Origin: Alphaproteobacteria bacterium
Lineage (GTDB): Bacteria; Pseudomonadota; Alphaproteobacteria; ATCC43930; CGMCC-115725
Reading direction: 5' to 3'
Assembly (NCBI GenBank): GCA_019237175.1
Contig: JAFAHP010000761.1
Span: forward strand, 1 to 7,913
Length of the DNA: 7,913 nt
Position numbers and translations under genes: made by a program. Below the pieces are notes generated by a model. The model saw only the letters and a program-made list of their open reading frames with translations, had not been told where the DNA came from and did no database searches. Below, one piece after another: positions 1 through 5,958 of this stretch. Numbering within the stretch: position 1 is the first letter of the stretch; the number at the start of each line of letters is the position of its first letter.

Positions 1-2373
1 ATTCGCGTGCACGATGTCGGCCGCGCCATCGTCGCACCCCAAGATGTGAATTTGGCCGGTTGGATGAACACCGAGCCGGCCGTCATCATTGCGGTCCAGC
101 GCCAGCCGGGCGCCAATGTCATCACCACCGTTGAAAGCATCAAAAAGGCATTGCCGCAGCTCGAAGCCTCGTTACCGCCGTCGATAAAGATCCGTGTTGT
201 CTCCGACCGCACCCAGACGATCCGGGCCAGCGTCGCCGACGTCCAGCGCACGTTGCTATTGACCGTGGCGCTGGTCGTCGGTGTCATTTTTTTGTTTTTG
301 CGCACGCTGTGGGCGACGGTGATCCCGGCGATATCGGTGCCGATGTCGCTGATCGGCACCTTCGCGGTCCTGTATGCACTCGGCTACAGTCTCGACAATT
401 TGTCGCTGATGGCGTTGACGATCGCCGTCGGCTTTGTCGTCGACGACGCGATCGTCATGATCGAGAACATCGTGCGGCACATCGAGCAGGGAAAGACGCC
501 GATGCAGGCCGCTCTCGAAGGGGCCGGCCAAATCGGTTTTACGATTCTGTCGATCTCGGTGTCCCTGATTGCGGTGTTTATCCCGCTGTTTTTGATGAGC
601 GGCATTGTCGGCCTGTTGTTCCGGGAATTCGCCGTTACCGTGGCGGTGGCGATCGTCGTCTCGGTCATTGTCTCGCTGAGCTTGACGCCGATGATGTGCG
701 CCCGCGTCTTAGGGGCCGAGGGCGAAACCGGGCCGGGCCCCTTATCGCGCGCTCTCGAGCGCTTCTTTGACGGGCTGGCCGCGGTTTACGACCGGGCCCT
801 GGTGAAGGCATTGCGGCACCGCTTTGCGACATTGCTGGTGATGATCGCGACCGTCGTCTTGACCCTCGTTCTGTTCGTGGTGATCCCCAAAGGCTTTTTC
901 CCGCAGCAAGATACGGGTCTCATCGTCGGCATCGCCGAGGGCGCGCAAAACATCTCCCCGGAGGCGATGAAGGACCGCATGCGAGCGATTCTCGCGGTGG
1001 TGACAAAGAACCCCGCGGTCGCCGCGGCCAACGCCTATATCGGGCCCGGCGGATCCACCGTCACCGAGAATGACGGGCGGATGTTCATCACGTTAAAGCC
1101 GCTCGGGCAACGGACCGCCACCGCGGACCAGGTTATAGCGCGGCTCAACAAAGCGCTGCAGCCGGTTTGGGGCATCACCTTGTACATGCAGGCCGCGCAA
1201 GACATCACGATCGGCGCGCGGCTTTCAAAGACCCAGTACCAATACACGCTCGTCGATGTCGACAGCGACGAGCTCGATCACTGGGCGCCAATCCTCTTAC
1301 AGAAGCTCCGGACATTGCCCCAGTTGACCGACGTCGCCAGCGACCAGCAGAGCACTGGACGGGTCCTGAAGGTCGAGGTCGACCGCCAGCTCGCTCAACA
1401 GCTCGGCATCAACCCGTCCACCGTGGACTCGATCCTCTATGATGCGTTCGGACAGCGGGTTGCCGCCCGGATCTATACGAGGCTCAACCAATATTTCGTG
1501 ATTCTCGAAGTCGAGCCCGATTTCCAGCTCGGGCCGAATGCGCTGAGCCGCATTTACGCAACCTCGGCCAGCGGCAGCGAAGTGCCGTTGAGCGAGCTCG
1601 CAACGATAACCTCGACGACCGCACCGATCGCCCTCAACCACCAGGGCCAATTCCCGTCGGTGACATTGAGCTTCAACCTGCCCAACAATGTCTCGATCGG
1701 CGAGGCGGTAACGGCAATCGAGCAGGCGTCGCGAGAGCTGCGCCTGCCGCCTTCGATAGCGACGAGCTTCCAAGGCAGCGCACAGGCGTTTCAGAGTTCG
1801 CTGAGCAGCACACCGATCCTGATCCTCGCCGCCCTGATCGCGGTCTACATCATTCTCGGCATGCTCTACGAGAGCACGATCCACCCGATCACGATCATCT
1901 CGACCTTGCCCTCGGCCGGGCTCGGGGCGCTTTTGACCCTGATGCTGTTTGGCATGCCGCTCGACGTGATCGGCATCATCGGGATCATCCTGTTGATCGG
2001 CATCGTCAAGAAGAACGGCATCATGCTGGTCGACTTCGCGCTGGCTGGTCAGCGCGAGCGCGGGCTCGGCACCGAGGCGGCGATCCACGAGGCCTGCCGG
2101 TTGCGGTTTCGGCCGATTCTGATGACAACGATGTGCGCGCTGCTTGCCGGCATCCCGCTGATGCTCGGTGCCGGTATCGGCTCGGAAATTCGCCAGCCTC
2201 TGGGCTATGCGATCGTCGGCGGCCTGCTGGTATCGCAGCTCTTGACCCTGTTCACGACACCGGTCGTCTACATCTACATGGACCGCCTTGGCCACTGGCT
2301 CGGGCGCCGCCGGTCCGCGCATCGCGCGGAGGCTGTCCCGGCGAAGCAGGTGCACGATCTCATTGGGAACTGA
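1..2373 (+). CDS. RND (HAE1) multidrug efflux permease, MdtB/MdtC-like, 5' end missing
   Basis: Inner-membrane proton/drug antiporter subunit of a tripartite RND pump that works with a periplasmic adaptor and an outer-membrane channel. The frame is open from base 1, so about 250 N-terminal residues lie outside the window; 790 codons remain of a family length near 1030. TM4 carries the proton-relay pair DD (codons at 442-447) in GFVVDDAIVMIEN, and TM10 carries the relay lysine (codon 2011) in IGIVKKNGIMLVDFA. Hydrophobic segments fit TM2-TM6 (about 250-700), TM7 (about 815-895), a large periplasmic loop containing FFPQQDTG, and TM8-TM12 (about 1800-2290). The wording throughout (YQYTL, FGQR, STLPSAGLGALL, LRFRPILMTT, QPLGYAIVGGLL) is closest to MdtB/MdtC among the pumps I know. 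No second permease gene follows, so if the pump is a B/C pair this would be its last member. The real start and adaptor gene lie upstream. Confidence 0.95.
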   Translation: MRVHDVGRAIVAPQDVNLAGWMNTEPAVIIAVQRQPGANVITTVESIKKALPQLEASLPPSIKIRVVSDRTQTIRASVADVQRTLLLTVALVVGVIFLFLRTLWATVIPAISVPMSLIGTFAVLYALGYSLDNLSLMALTIAVGFVVDDAIVMIENIVRHIEQGKTPMQAALEGAGQIGFTILSISVSLIAVFIPLFLMSGIVGLLFREFAVTVAVAIVVSVIVSLSLTPMMCARVLGAEGETGPGPLSRALERFFDGLAAVYDRALVKALRHRFATLLVMIATVVLTLVLFVVIPKGFFPQQDTGLIVGIAEGAQNISPEAMKDRMRAILAVVTKNPAVAAANAYIGPGGSTVTENDGRMFITLKPLGQRTATADQVIARLNKALQPVWGITLYMQAAQDITIGARLSKTQYQYTLVDVDSDELDHWAPILLQKLRTLPQLTDVASDQQSTGRVLKVEVDRQLAQQLGINPSTVDSILYDAFGQRVAARIYTRLNQYFVILEVEPDFQLGPNALSRIYATSASGSEVPLSELATITSTTAPIALNHQGQFPSVTLSFNLPNNVSIGEAVTAIEQASRELRLPPSIATSFQGSAQAFQSSLSSTPILILAALIAVYIILGMLYESTIHPITIISTLPSAGLGALLTLMLFGMPLDVIGIIGIILLIGIVKKNGIMLVDFALAGQRERGLGTEAAIHEACRLRFRPILMTTMCALLAGIPLMLGAGIGSEIRQPLGYAIVGGLLVSQLLTLFTTPVVYIYMDRLGHWLGRRRSAHRAEAVPAKQVHDLIGN

Positions 2374-2445
2374 ACTGGCGCAGCCGGGGCTCGCAAGCGC
2401 AAGTGGTAAGGCGGCGTCGCCCTCGGACGCCATCGCCGGCCCCCG

Positions 2446-2463
2446 GCGGGGTTGCCGCCCCGC
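2446..2463. terminator. GC hairpin between convergent genes
   Basis: A perfect 6-bp stem (GCGGGG / CCCCGC) with a 6-nt loop lies between the convergent stops of the efflux permease and the dehydrogenase. On the + strand it is followed by six A residues, not T residues. On the - strand the T run comes before the hairpin. It is therefore not a textbook intrinsic terminator in either direction, although its position between two convergent genes fits a termination role. I see nothing else in the 194-bp spacer. Confidence 0.25.
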
Positions 2464-2567
2464 AAAAAATGCTTGTTCGTTGGTGGGGAGCCCGATCCCG
2501 GCCCGCCCCCTCAAACCGGCGGGAATGCGCTTGGGCCGAATGCGTCTGGCGCGGAGATGCGTCGCCA

Positions 2568-3512
2568 TCAAAACCATTCCCGCTTGTCGACGACGTTGAT
2601 AAGCGGCTGACCGGCGGCAAAGCGCCGGCAGTTTTCGAGGAGGATCGCTTCCCATTTCTGGCGATACGGGGTGCCGAGGATCGCGACATGCGGCGTGATC
2701 AGCACATTGGGCATGCGCCACAGCGGGCTGTCGGCGGGCAGTGGCTCGGGATCGGCGACATCGAGACCGGCGCCGGCGAGCCGGCCGGATTCGAGAGCCG
2801 CGATCAGATCCTGGGTGACGACGCAGCGCCCGCGGGCGATATTGATGAAGTAGGCGCCGCGCTTCATCCGCGAGAACAGGCGGGTGTTGAACATGCCCAA
2901 CGTGTCCGGTGTTTCAGGCGTCGTCAGGATCACGAAATCGGCTTCACCCAGGTGCTCTTCGAGCCGGTCCGAGGTGCTGAGCCCGACCATCCCGACCGGT
3001 GGCTCCTTAACCCGCGGATCGATGCCGAGCACCCGCAGGCCAAAGGCGGCGCACAGCTTGGCGGCCTCGCTGCCCGAGCCGCCGACGCCGACGATCAACA
3101 CCGTTTGTCCCGGCAGGTGGATCATCCCGGGACCCCTCTGCCAGTGCCTCAGCGGCAGGTAGTGGTCAAAGCGGCGGGCAAAGGCAAGCAAAAACGCCAC
3201 TGCGTGCGTCGAAAGATGCTCGTTGTAGCTGCCGTGCATGCCGGTCACGACGACATCGCTGTCGACCAAAGCATCGTAGAAATAGGCGCCGCCCAAGCCC
3301 GCGCGGGAGGCGCAGATCCAGCGCAGCTTTTTCGCGCGTGCGAACAGCTCGGGCGGCACGGTTCCGTAGGCGGCATCGGCAGTCTCGATGTCTGCAAGCG
3401 CGGTCATCGGATCGGCGTAAATCCTGGCGACCGCACCCGGCACGGCGGCCCGGATTTTCTCAGGCCAAGATGGATCGGCCTCGGCCGACAACAGCAAAAT
3501 CGTGAAGCTCAT
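2568..3512 (-). CDS. D-isomer-specific 2-hydroxyacid dehydrogenase (NAD-type)
   Basis: A cytoplasmic oxidoreductase that interconverts 2-hydroxyacids and 2-oxoacids with a nicotinamide cofactor. At 314 residues it has full family length. The Rossmann glycine motif is GVGGSG (residues 142-147), and an acidic residue at 165 after the next strand favours NAD over NADP. The catalytic triad is present: Arg227 (in NIARGR), Glu256 (in DPEPLP) and His275 (in ITPHVA). The ATG start at 3512-3510 is supported by GGAGGG at 3523-3518, 5 bases upstream. The closest subgroup by eye is the GhrA/hydroxypyruvate reductase-like set that lacks a C-terminal ACT domain. The glycine motif has GS where many relatives have a hydrophobic residue plus G, a mild departure. 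The gene is monocistronic here, convergent with the efflux gene and divergent from the aldolase. The substrate (glyoxylate, hydroxypyruvate or other) cannot be told. Confidence 0.93.
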   Translation of the reverse strand: MSFTILLLSAEADPSWPEKIRAAVPGAVARIYADPMTALADIETADAAYGTVPPELFARAKKLRWICASRAGLGGAYFYDALVDSDVVVTGMHGSYNEHLSTHAVAFLLAFARRFDHYLPLRHWQRGPGMIHLPGQTVLIVGVGGSGSEAAKLCAAFGLRVLGIDPRVKEPPVGMVGLSTSDRLEEHLGEADFVILTTPETPDTLGMFNTRLFSRMKRGAYFINIARGRCVVTQDLIAALESGRLAGAGLDVADPEPLPADSPLWRMPNVLITPHVAILGTPYRQKWEAILLENCRRFAAGQPLINVVDKREWF

Positions 3513-3888
3513 CGCATCCCTCCGGCTGGTTCAGATTGCACGAGGTTAGAAGATCCGGCGAAGCTGGAGCAACGCGCCCCCGCAATCCCGCGATTATGCT
3601 ACAGCCGGCCGCAGCGGCGGTGGTTACCCAGCATTTAGGATCATGGATTCATCCCGCACGATGGTCGGCTGGCGCCAGGGTTTCCGTGTGTTCGATTGCT
3701 TTTTATCCGGGTGGCGATCATGACGGGCGAGTGTGTTTTCTCAGGACATCCGCGAGCGCGTCTGTAGCGACGCGTTCCAGCCCAACACCGGCTCGCTCAG
3801 CGCCGACGTGTAAGATGCGCAAGTACGTGGGCGGGCGTTGATAGGCCTCTTGCGATCTACCCGATCGAGGGAGGCGGGGAGGAAACAA
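3513..3888. other. Divergent intergenic control region
   Basis: This 376-bp spacer separates the divergently transcribed dehydrogenase and aldolase genes, so promoters for both should lie here. It contains one perfect 6-bp inverted repeat with a 6-nt centre (CGCGTC at 3757-3762 and GACGCG at 3769-3774), which could be an operator or chance in GC-rich DNA. I found no -35/-10 pair good enough to call. Reading frames that cross it are shadows or lack initiation signals. Confidence 0.4.
3876..3883 (+). promoter_or_regulatory. Shine-Dalgarno site fixing the aldolase start
   Basis: GGGGAGGA lies 5 bases before the ATG at 3889. The frame is open 17 codons further upstream to a TTG at 3838, but that TTG has no comparable ribosome-binding site. 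The 3889 ATG is therefore preferred. Confidence 0.75.
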
Positions 3889-4671
3889 ATGTTGAGAAAT
3901 CTCGTGACCGAACTCATCGGCGTCCTGGCGACCGGATCGGCCGCAGCGACATCCCCGCGCTCGGCGGGTTCCGAGTTGATCGACGATCTCGTCGCGGCCA
4001 ATCGCATTCTGGCCGATCAGGGCGTGCTCGACGGCTTTGGCCATGTCAGCGCCCGCCACGACAAAGACCCGGACCGTTTCTTGCTGGCGCGAAGCATGGC
4101 GCCGGCCCTGGTCACCGCCGGCGATATTATGGAATTCGATCTCGACAGCAACGCCATCGCCGGGCGCGGGCGAACCGCATACCTTGAGCGGTTCATCCAT
4201 GGCGAGATCTACCGGGTCAACCCGAACGTTCTCGCGATCGTGCACAGCCACTCACCGGCGGTGATCCCGTTTGGGGTTGTCGGCGTGCCGCTCAGGCCGA
4301 TCTTTCATCTCGGCGGATTTCTCGGCGGTGGCGTGCCGGTGTTCGAGATTCGCGATAACGGTGGCCCAGCCACCGACATGCTCATTCGCAATCCCGCACT
4401 CGGCGCGGCTTTGGCCAAGTCGCTCGGAGCCGCACCGGTGGCGCTGATGCGCGGCCATGGCAACGTTGTTGTCGGCCGCTCGATCAGGGAAGCGGTTTTC
4501 CGCGCCGTCTATACCGAGGTCAATGCCCGGCTGCAAAGCGAAGCGCTGCGGTTGGGCCAGGGACAGGTCGTGTTCCTCAACGAGGACGAAGCCCACGCGG
4601 CAGCCGAAACCAATAGTGGCCAGATCGGCCGCCCCTGGGAGTTGTGGAAGGCCAAGGCGCTTGCGCGCTGA
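3889..4671 (+). CDS. Class II aldolase/adducin family protein
   Basis: A metal-dependent aldolase-fold protein of 260 residues from the ATG at 3889. By analogy with L-fuculose-phosphate aldolase, the zinc ligands are His119 and His121 (in VHSHSP) and His190 (in RGHGNVVVG), and the catalytic acid is Glu100 (in YLERFIHG). All four are present, so the active site looks intact. GHVSAR (51-56) is the usual early family motif. Members cleave or epimerise sugar phosphates or act as decarboxylases, and the substrate cannot be read from this sequence. The first 20 or so residues are fairly hydrophobic with a small-residue stretch (GSAAATS) before the conserved domain begins near residue 28. This could be a weak export signal or just a linker; Glu8 inside it argues against a good signal peptide. 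The gene is divergent from the dehydrogenase, so a shared pathway is plausible. It has no close downstream partner. Confidence 0.9.
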   Translation: MLRNLVTELIGVLATGSAAATSPRSAGSELIDDLVAANRILADQGVLDGFGHVSARHDKDPDRFLLARSMAPALVTAGDIMEFDLDSNAIAGRGRTAYLERFIHGEIYRVNPNVLAIVHSHSPAVIPFGVVGVPLRPIFHLGGFLGGGVPVFEIRDNGGPATDMLIRNPALGAALAKSLGAAPVALMRGHGNVVVGRSIREAVFRAVYTEVNARLQSEALRLGQGQVVFLNEDEAHAAAETNSGQIGRPWELWKAKALAR

Positions 4672-4792
4672 GCGGCACGGTTTGGAAGCAAACGAATCCA
4701 GGCACAATCCCCCTCTCGCCGCGGCCTGATGTGCAGACCCGCAAATTGAGCCGTTCTAAGGCCGGGCTCGGTGACGGATCCCCTCGTCGCGG

Positions 4793-4829
4793 GTTCTTTA
4801 TGCTGGCCAGATGACAGCATCCTCAGAAC
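4793..4829. repeat. Nested interrupted inverted repeat A
   Basis: Outer arms GTTCT (4793-4797) and AGAAC (4825-4829) enclose inner arms ATGCTG (4800-4805) and CAGCAT (4815-4820) around a 9-nt loop, with a 2/4-nt internal loop between them. All 11 pairs are Watson-Crick. It lies about 120 bp after the aldolase stop and has no T run, so it is not a standard terminator. Confidence 0.5.
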
Positions 4830-4869
4830 GGAGGCACCACAAAACCGCAAGTTTTATAGCCTGTAGCGA

Positions 4870-4909
4870 TTTTGCCACTGTTGCATTGTAGCCACAGTTG
4901 AGCGCAAAA
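4870..4909. repeat. Nested interrupted inverted repeat B
   Basis: Outer arms TTTTGC (4870-4875) and GCAAAA (4904-4909) enclose inner arms ACTGT (4877-4881) and ACAGT (4894-4898) around a 12-nt loop, with a 1/5-nt internal loop. The plan matches repeat A, 40 bp upstream, but the sequence does not. It could be a structured RNA, a protein-binding dyad or chance. Confidence 0.4.
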
Positions 4910-4932
4910 GCCCCAAATTGGATTTGCCTCGA

Positions 4933-4960
4933 TTGACTCGGAATCGGTCCCAGATAGTAT
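4933..4960 (+). promoter_or_regulatory. Candidate sigma70 promoter for the 156-residue gene
   Basis: TTGACT (4933-4938, five of six matches to the -35 consensus) is followed after 16 bp by TAGTAT (4955-4960, four of six to the -10 consensus). Transcription would start near 4967, leaving a leader of about 180 nt that contains the hairpin at 5110-5127. This is a motif match only. Confidence 0.35.
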
Positions 4961-5109
4961 TGGGCTTAATGAAATCGGCACGGTAGCTTGTATCGATCGC
5001 TGTCCGATAAATAGTGGTCAAGCCTGCACCTTATCGGTTCGTTGCTCGATCTATCGAACACCGGGGCAAGTTCGGGCAGGGGCAGGTCCAGGTGGTAAAG
5101 CGGGGACAC

Positions 5110-5127
5110 GGCCGGCGATTGCCGGCC
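5110..5127 (+). promoter_or_regulatory. Perfect hairpin just upstream of the 5145 start
   Basis: GGCCGGC (5110-5116) and GCCGGCC (5121-5127) form a perfect 7-bp GC stem with the 4-nt loop GATT. It ends 17 bases before the GTG start and 8 bases before the G-rich ribosome-binding stretch (5136-5140). In RNA it would be very stable and close enough to influence ribosome access. As DNA it is a palindromic protein-binding candidate. Confidence 0.45.
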
Positions 5128-5144
5128 TGAAAGACGGGGGCAAA

Positions 5145-5615
5145 GTGGAACACGCGTCGGAACATGCGAACATCGTGCCGTTTCCGTCAGCGGCACAGAA
5201 GACGGCGCTGAGGACCGGCGATGCGTCGTCGGGGATTTCGAATGAATATGAGTTTACTGAACAGGAACTGACGGTCTTATGCCGTTGGTTTTCAGCAATG
5301 AAGTATGCCTTTCCTGGTACGGAAGGGGTGATGATTGTCAGCCATCTTGAAAATTATTCGGCAATAGGGCTGTACAACCGAACCGGCAGTGCTCCGAACT
5401 GCCTGATTGCCAAACACGAAGGGCGCGAGGGGATACTCTTTTTTTGGTCGACCGAATTTGATCGGCCGCGCCCGATCCGCGACCTGTCGGAGATCATCAA
5501 CGCCCATATCCGTGCAATCCGGCCCCCCCGCAACGAGCGGGGCTGGCTCGATGTCGCCGGTTGGCTGCGGGTTTACGCCTCGCGTTTGATAACGACGCAA
5601 TTGCAGGTGGTCTAG
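5145..5615 (+). CDS. Hypothetical protein, 156 residues
   Basis: I do not recognise a family. The GTG start at 5145 follows GGGGG at 5136-5140 with a 4-base gap. The first 35 or so residues look disordered and contain NIVPFP, a phrase common at the N-termini of small alphaproteobacterial proteins. A compact, aromatic-rich globular region then runs to the end (CRWFSAMKYAFPGTEG, LFFWSTEFDRP, GWLDVAGWLRVYASR). There is no signal peptide, membrane segment or cysteine motif, so a soluble cytoplasmic protein is likely. By eye the middle of the gene (about 5240-5400) is less GC-rich than its neighbours, with more AT-ending codons, which may hint at separate ancestry. It is bracketed by stable hairpins at 5110-5127 and 5615-5636 and appears to be a single-gene unit. 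Coding character is good: nothing else competes on either strand. Confidence 0.7.
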   Translation: MEHASEHANIVPFPSAAQKTALRTGDASSGISNEYEFTEQELTVLCRWFSAMKYAFPGTEGVMIVSHLENYSAIGLYNRTGSAPNCLIAKHEGREGILFFWSTEFDRPRPIRDLSEIINAHIRAIRPPRNERGWLDVAGWLRVYASRLITTQLQVV

Positions 5616-5636
5616 CCGCCGGTGCTAGCCGGCGGC
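5615..5636 (+). terminator. Strong hairpin directly after the 156-residue gene
   Basis: GCCGCCGG (5615-5622) and CCGGCGGC (5629-5636) form a perfect 8-bp GC stem with a 6-nt loop. It begins on the last base of the TAG stop. No T run follows (the next bases are purines), so it would be a pause or 3'-end-protecting structure, or a non-canonical terminator. Confidence 0.45.
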
Positions 5637-5639
5637 AGG

Positions 5640-5665
5640 GGAGAGAGCGTAATTGGAGAGAGTGT
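5640..5665. repeat. Short tandem direct repeat
   Basis: GGAGAGAGCGT (5640-5650) recurs as GGAGAGAGTGT (5655-5665): 10 of 11 bases identical, period 15, separated by AATT. Both units resemble ribosome-binding sequence, but no convincing gene starts after them. Confidence 0.4.
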
Positions 5666-5668
5666 CGT

Positions 5669-5681
5669 CATCGTAACGATG
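5669..5681. promoter_or_regulatory. 13-bp palindrome
   Basis: CATCGT and ACGATG are exact inverted half-sites around a single central A. The size and symmetry resemble a small operator, but no regulator can be named. It lies within 4 bp of the tandem repeat at 5640-5665. Confidence 0.3.
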
Positions 5682-5694
5682 TTTCTGCGCCGGG

Positions 5695-5928
5695 ATGCGC
5701 CGCGCGTCGGAGGGTGCCCCCGCCCAGGTTGCCAGCGCGGGGTTTTACGCGAACCACCCCCGCTCGTCGCGGATTGTGGCTGAACTGGCCGGCGCCGGGG
5801 AGACCCAATCGATCATTGCCCCCGACGTCGCTAGTTCGTCGAGACGCCGCTCACTGCAGGCTCGAATGCACCCTAACGTCCATTCGACAGCGGGAGCGGT
5901 GGTGCTTCGGCGGTTTGCCACAGTCTAG
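5695..5928 (+). CDS. Doubtful small ORF, 77 codons
   Basis: An ATG-initiated frame between the 156-residue gene and the glycosyltransferase, ending 30 bp before the latter. I recognise no family. The product is Ala/Arg/Ser-rich with no membrane segment, and there is no good ribosome-binding site before the ATG. A central phrase (RIVAELAGAGETQSIIAPD) looks somewhat protein-like, so this may be a real small protein or the remains of a longer gene. A longer overlapping frame (5561-5962) is Arg/Pro-rich and looks like a composition artefact. The 343-bp spacer otherwise holds only the short repeats listed separately. Confidence 0.22.
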   Translation: MRRASEGAPAQVASAGFYANHPRSSRIVAELAGAGETQSIIAPDVASSSRRRSLQARMHPNVHSTAGAVVLRRFATV

Positions 5929-5930
5929 CA

Positions 5931-5936
5931 TATACT
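5931..5936 (+). promoter_or_regulatory. Candidate -10 element for the glycosyltransferase
   Basis: TATACT matches five of six bases of the sigma70 -10 consensus and stands 22 bp before the GTG start, which would give a leader of about 16 nt. No -35 at a proper distance is convincing: TTGCCA at 5915-5920 is only 10 bp away. Confidence 0.22.
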
Positions 5937-5958
5937 CGTTTGACCGCCCGGATGCGCA

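Larger units (their letters stand above)
4672..5144. other. Long non-coding stretch with several inverted repeats
   Basis: A 473-bp gap between the aldolase stop and the start of the 156-residue gene. No reading frame looks like protein. It holds two nested interrupted inverted repeats (4793-4829 and 4870-4909), a sigma70-like promoter (4933-4960) and a perfect hairpin (5110-5127), each listed separately. The density of dyad symmetry suggests a structured leader, a decayed repeat element or a small RNA. None of these is proven. Confidence 0.45.

Noticed and set aside
2446..2463. Canonical bidirectional Rho-independent terminator
   Set aside because: The stem is good, but the A/T run is on the wrong side for both strands. 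It is kept only as a low-confidence hairpin.
1297..2721. 474-codon open frame on the minus strand
   Set aside because: It is antisense to the efflux permease, runs past its stop into the spacer and dehydrogenase, and gives an Arg/Gln/Asp-rich sequence with no recognisable domain. It is a GC-rich shadow.
2133..3638. 501-codon open frame on the plus strand
   Set aside because: It overlaps the permease end and is antisense to the whole dehydrogenase, which has all its catalytic residues. The product is Arg/Pro-rich and unlike any family.
3718..4251. 177-codon minus-strand frame across the divergent spacer and aldolase
   Set aside because: The tail (LRILHVGAERAGVGLERVATD) looked briefly protein-like, but most of the frame is antisense to the aldolase with its intact metal site, and it has no ribosome-binding site.
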